Origin: Solilutibacter tolerans | GTDB lineage: Bacteria > Pseudomonadota > Gammaproteobacteria > Xanthomonadales > Xanthomonadaceae | Direction of reading: 5' to 3' | Assembly (NCBI RefSeq): GCF_900155935.1 | Contig: NZ_FTLW01000003.1 | Span: 248,001 to 312,000 of the forward strand | Length of the DNA stretch: 64,000 bases | Shown here: in pieces, positions 61,836 to 64,000 of the stretch | Layout of the letters: every line of letters starts with the position of its first letter | Position numbering within the stretch: the stretch's first letter is position 1 | Program-made: the position numbers and the translations under genes | The notes under the pieces: generated by a model | Databases searched by the model: none | What the model was told of the DNA's origin: nothing | The model's input: the letters and a program-made list of their open reading frames with translations, nothing else

Positions 61836-62036
61836 ATGGACATTCGACTCAATGGCGAGACCCGCACCCTGCCCTCGACGCAAACCTTGCAGCAATTGGT
61901 CGAAGCAGAAGGCTTGGCCGAGCGCCGCGTGGCAATCGAGGTCAATGGTGAAATCGTGCCGCGCTCGCGCCACGCCGAGCACCTGTTGCGCGATGGCGAC
62001 ATCGTCGAAATCGTGCATGCGTTGGGCGGCGGCTGA
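61836..62036 (+). CDS. thiS: Sulfur carrier protein ThiS
   Basis: A 66-residue ubiquitin-like carrier ending in the required di-glycine (IVHALGGG), with the ThiS opening MDIRLNGETRTLPS and the central AIEVNGEIVPRSRHAEHLLRDGD in outline. Adenylated by ThiF and thiocarboxylated, it gives sulfur to ThiG for thiazole synthesis. The ATG is the only start giving the correct length; no strong ribosome binding site is visible. No TPP riboswitch is evident upstream. thiG follows 600 bp later after a YdcH gene. Confidence 0.93.
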   Translation: MDIRLNGETRTLPSTQTLQQLVEAEGLAERRVAIEVNGEIVPRSRHAEHLLRDGDIVEIVHALGGG

Positions 62037-62301
62037 GACTTCACGCGGACAACGAAAACCAAAAGAAAAACGGCCACTTACCGTCATCGCTACGCATTCA
62101 GCGACCTTCCCAAAGCCGTCGATGAACGGTCACGTTTTTACGTTGCAATCGTCGCTCGGCCGGGAGTAAGGTGGATCTGCCGACGCGGCTTATGCCGGTC
62201 TGCTCCGGATGCCCTGATGCCGCGGCTTGGTGCCGCCCGCCCGCATCCCCTGCGATCGGTCTGCCGTGTTGGCCCCCATTCGCCACGCAAGGAGACTTTG
62301 C

Positions 62302-62520
62302 ATGTTCGAAGAGCGTTCACCCAGTGAAGTGGATAGCCTGATGAAGCACAGCGTCGAGTTCAGGCAACTGTATTTCCATCATCAAGAACTCGACAAAAAG
62401 GTCAACGATGCCGAACTCGGCGTCCTGCCACTCGGTGACATGGAATTGACGCAAATGAAGCGCGAGAAACTGGCCGCCAAGGAGCGCCTGATCTCGATGG
62501 CTAACCGCATAGAGGCCTGA
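62302..62520 (+). CDS. YdcH/DUF465-family small protein
   Basis: A 72-residue helical protein typical of DUF465: HSVEFRQLYFHHQELDKKVNDAE followed by ELTQMKREKLAAKERLI (shown in parts), which forms an antiparallel coiled coil. Function is unknown. AAGGAGA lies 7 bases upstream of the ATG, fixing the start. It sits between thiS and thiG and is followed by a 14-bp hairpin, so it may be its own unit. Confidence 0.9.
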   Translation: MFEERSPSEVDSLMKHSVEFRQLYFHHQELDKKVNDAELGVLPLGDMELTQMKREKLAAKERLISMANRIEA

Positions 62521-62535
62521 CGTAACGCAGGCTTT

Positions 62536-62570
62536 CCCGCATAGCCACCAGGATGAGGTGGCTGTGCGGG
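62536..62570 (+). terminator. Long hairpin after the YdcH-family gene
   Basis: CCCGCATAGCCACC (62536-62549) and GGTGGCTGTGCGGG (62557-62570) form a 14-bp stem with one G-U pair and a 7-base loop. There is no T run. Confidence 0.55.
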
Positions 62571-62651
62571 CCGGGGTTCATCGGTAAACCCCATCACGCC
62601 TAGAGCGTCCCGTAGCTCGTGCCCACGTCGCCGCTGGGCCATAATTCACGG

Positions 62652-63446
62652 ATGCAGACCTTCCCCGACCCCAAGCCGCTGGTGATCGCCGGCAAGACCT
62701 ATCGTTCGCGCCTGTTGACCGGCACCGGCAAGTTCAAGGATCTCGAAGAAACCCGCGCCGCGACCGAAGCCGCGGCTGCCGAAATCGTCACCGTGGCCAT
62801 TCGCCGCAGCAACATCGGGCAAAACCCGGGCGAGCCCAACCTGCTCGATGTCATCCCGCCGGACAGGTACACCATCCTGCCCAACACCGCGGGTTGCTAT
62901 ACGGCCGAAGAGGCGGTGCGCACCTGCCGCTTGGCACGCGAGCTGTTGGACGGCCATAACTTGGTGAAACTCGAAGTCCTGGGCGACCAACGCACCCTGT
63001 ATCCCGACGTCGTGCAGACGCTCGCCGCCGCACAGACACTGGTCGATGACGGCTTCGAGGTCATGGTCTACACCAGTGACGATCCTCTCCTCGCCAAGCG
63101 CCTGGAAGAGATCGGCTGCGTGGCGGTGATGCCGCTGGCTGCGCCGATCGGCTCGGGGCTGGGCGTGCAGAACAAGTACAACCTGATCGAGATCGTCGAG
63201 AACGCAAAGGTGCCGATCATCGTCGATGCGGGCGTTGGCACCGCGAGTGACGCGGCGATAGCGATGGAACTCGGCTGTGACGGCGTGCTGATGAACACCG
63301 CAATCGCCGGCGCGAAAGAGCCCGTGCGCATGGCGCATGCGATGAAGCTGGCGGTGGATGCTGGCCGCGAGGCCTTCCTTGCTGGCCGCATCCCGCGCAA
63401 GCGTTTCGCCAGCGCGTCCTCGCCGATTGATGGCTTGATCGGCTGA
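62652..63446 (+). CDS. thiG: Thiazole synthase
   Basis: Builds the thiazole phosphate of thiamine from deoxyxylulose phosphate, dehydroglycine/iminoglycine and ThiS thiocarboxylate. It has 264 residues. Signatures: [21 protein letters not shown] (in outline), [24 protein letters not shown], the Schiff-base lysine in [29 protein letters not shown] and [32 protein letters not shown] in parts. Start is ATG 62652. It ends 1 bp before trmB. Confidence 0.96.
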   Translation: MQTFPDPKPLVIAGKTYRSRLLTGTGKFKDLEETRAATEAAAAEIVTVAIRRSNIGQNPGEPNLLDVIPPDRYTILPNTAGCYTAEEAVRTCRLARELLDGHNLVKLEVLGDQRTLYPDVVQTLAAAQTLVDDGFEVMVYTSDDPLLAKRLEEIGCVAVMPLAAPIGSGLGVQNKYNLIEIVENAKVPIIVDAGVGTASDAAIAMELGCDGVLMNTAIAGAKEPVRMAHAMKLAVDAGREAFLAGRIPRKRFASASSPIDGLIG

Positions 63447-63447
63447 G

Positions 63448-64000
63448 ATGACCGACCCTTTTTCCAGCGAAGGCGCGAAAGCGCCACCCAAGCCGTTCAC
63501 GGTCGAGGAAGGCAAGCGCCGTGTGCGCAGTTTCGTGTTGCGCCAGGGCCGCTTCACGCCCGCGCAGCAACGCGCCTTCGATGCGTTGTGGCCGCGATTC
63601 GGACTGAATTATGTGGGCGAGCCACGTGATTTTGATGCAACGTTCGGTCGCAGCGCAAAACGCATCATGGAGATCGGCTTCGGCAATGGCGAAGCGTTTC
63701 GTTTTTCTGCTGAGCTGGACCCTGATCGCGATCACATCGGTATCGAAGTGCATGCACCGGGCGTCGGTCGCTTGCTCAACGCGCTGGATGCCGACGATGC
63801 ACGCAACGCACGCCTCTATCACCACGACGCGGTGGAAGTACTGGAGAACGAAGTAGCCGACGGCAGCCTCGACGAAATCCGCATCTACTTCCCCGACCCT
63901 TGGCACAAGAAGCGCCATAACAAGCGTCGCTTGGTAAACCCAGAGTTCGCCGCGCTGCTGGTGCGCAAGCTGAGTCCCGACGGTCGCCTGCATCTTGCCA
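63448..64000 (+). CDS. trmB: tRNA (guanine-46-N7)-methyltransferase, N-terminal part
   Basis: Open to the window's right edge, with about 184 residues visible. It makes m7G46 in the tRNA variable loop using SAM. Signatures: [16 protein letters not shown] near the N-terminus, SAM motif [26 protein letters not shown], and the catalytic/tRNA-binding [21 protein letters not shown] 63448 directly follows the thiG stop (TGAG-ATG), so the genes are co-transcribed. Confidence 0.95.
   Translation, partial: MTDPFSSEGAKAPPKPFTVEEGKRRVRSFVLRQGRFTPAQQRAFDALWPRFGLNYVGEPRDFDATFGRSAKRIMEIGFGNGEAFRFSAELDPDRDHIGIEVHAPGVGRLLNALDADDARNARLYHHDAVEVLENEVADGSLDEIRIYFPDPWHKKRHNKRRLVNPEFAALLVRKLSPDGRLHLA

Overview
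The window is a contiguous piece of bacterial chromosome with high G+C content, dense genes and no recognisable mobile element, CRISPR array, prophage or origin. Several features point to the Xanthomonadaceae/Lysobacteraceae of the Gammaproteobacteria: many TonB-dependent receptors including an Oar-like one, TPR-sulfotransferases beside that receptor, a GTP-type PEP carboxykinase, an AlgP-like Lys/Ala-rich H1 protein, RimB-RimK, an FadE with its own TetR regulator, and thiS-thiG-trmB. This placement is an inference from gene content; no rRNA is present to confirm it.

Layout. 1-6.6 kb: end of a hemolysin III-family protein, an AsmA-like protein, an overlapping leftward operon mtgA - undecaprenyl-type glycosyltransferase - CBS protein, divergent hslO (Hsp33), and an unknown exported protein. 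6.6-17.9 kb: two TPR-sulfotransferases behind an Oar-like TonB receptor, a second receptor transcribed divergently across a 530-bp regulatory gap, and a methyltransferase. 17.9-23.5 kb: pckG, then a TetR regulator divergent from fadE with clear palindromic operators, and a DUF4442 hot-dog protein. 23.5-32.2 kb: a leftward MFS transporter - phosphoesterase - DUF1304 operon, a beta-lactamase-fold hydrolase, the H1-like protein, gcvT-gcvH, and a stomatin/NfeD pair.

32.2-40.9 kb is the metal and nucleoside section. It holds Fur-box-controlled hemP with an apparently frameshifted partner, a manganese (yybP-ykoY) riboswitch before a GDT1/UPF0016 exporter, a CNT nucleoside transporter followed by a ribokinase-family kinase, a YegP protein, a Fur-box-controlled TonB receptor with a PepSY reductase-like protein, and dusB. 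40.9-56.1 kb: a methyltransferase, a YdjM-like membrane protein, metK, an unusually long apolipoprotein N-acyltransferase homologue behind a small membrane-anchored protein and an SGNH hydrolase, an S9 peptidase, an SAH riboswitch with ahcY-metF, two tandem paralogous secreted proteins, and ilvE. 56.1-64 kb: a two-component system, rimK-rimB, tRNA-Gly(CCC), an autotransporter esterase, thiS, a YdcH protein, thiG and the start of trmB.

Functional threads. metK, ahcY and metF cover the activated-methyl cycle, with ahcY relieved by its product-sensing riboswitch. gcvT/gcvH and metF feed one-carbon units. fadE and pckG fit growth on fatty acids. The two Fur boxes, HemP, the TonB receptor and the PepSY protein form an iron-acquisition group, opposed by a Mn-responsive exporter a few hundred bases away. 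The least explained parts are the receptor/TPR-sulfotransferase locus, the extended Lnt-like protein, the tandem DUF4124-like proteins and the hemP-linked frameshifted gene.
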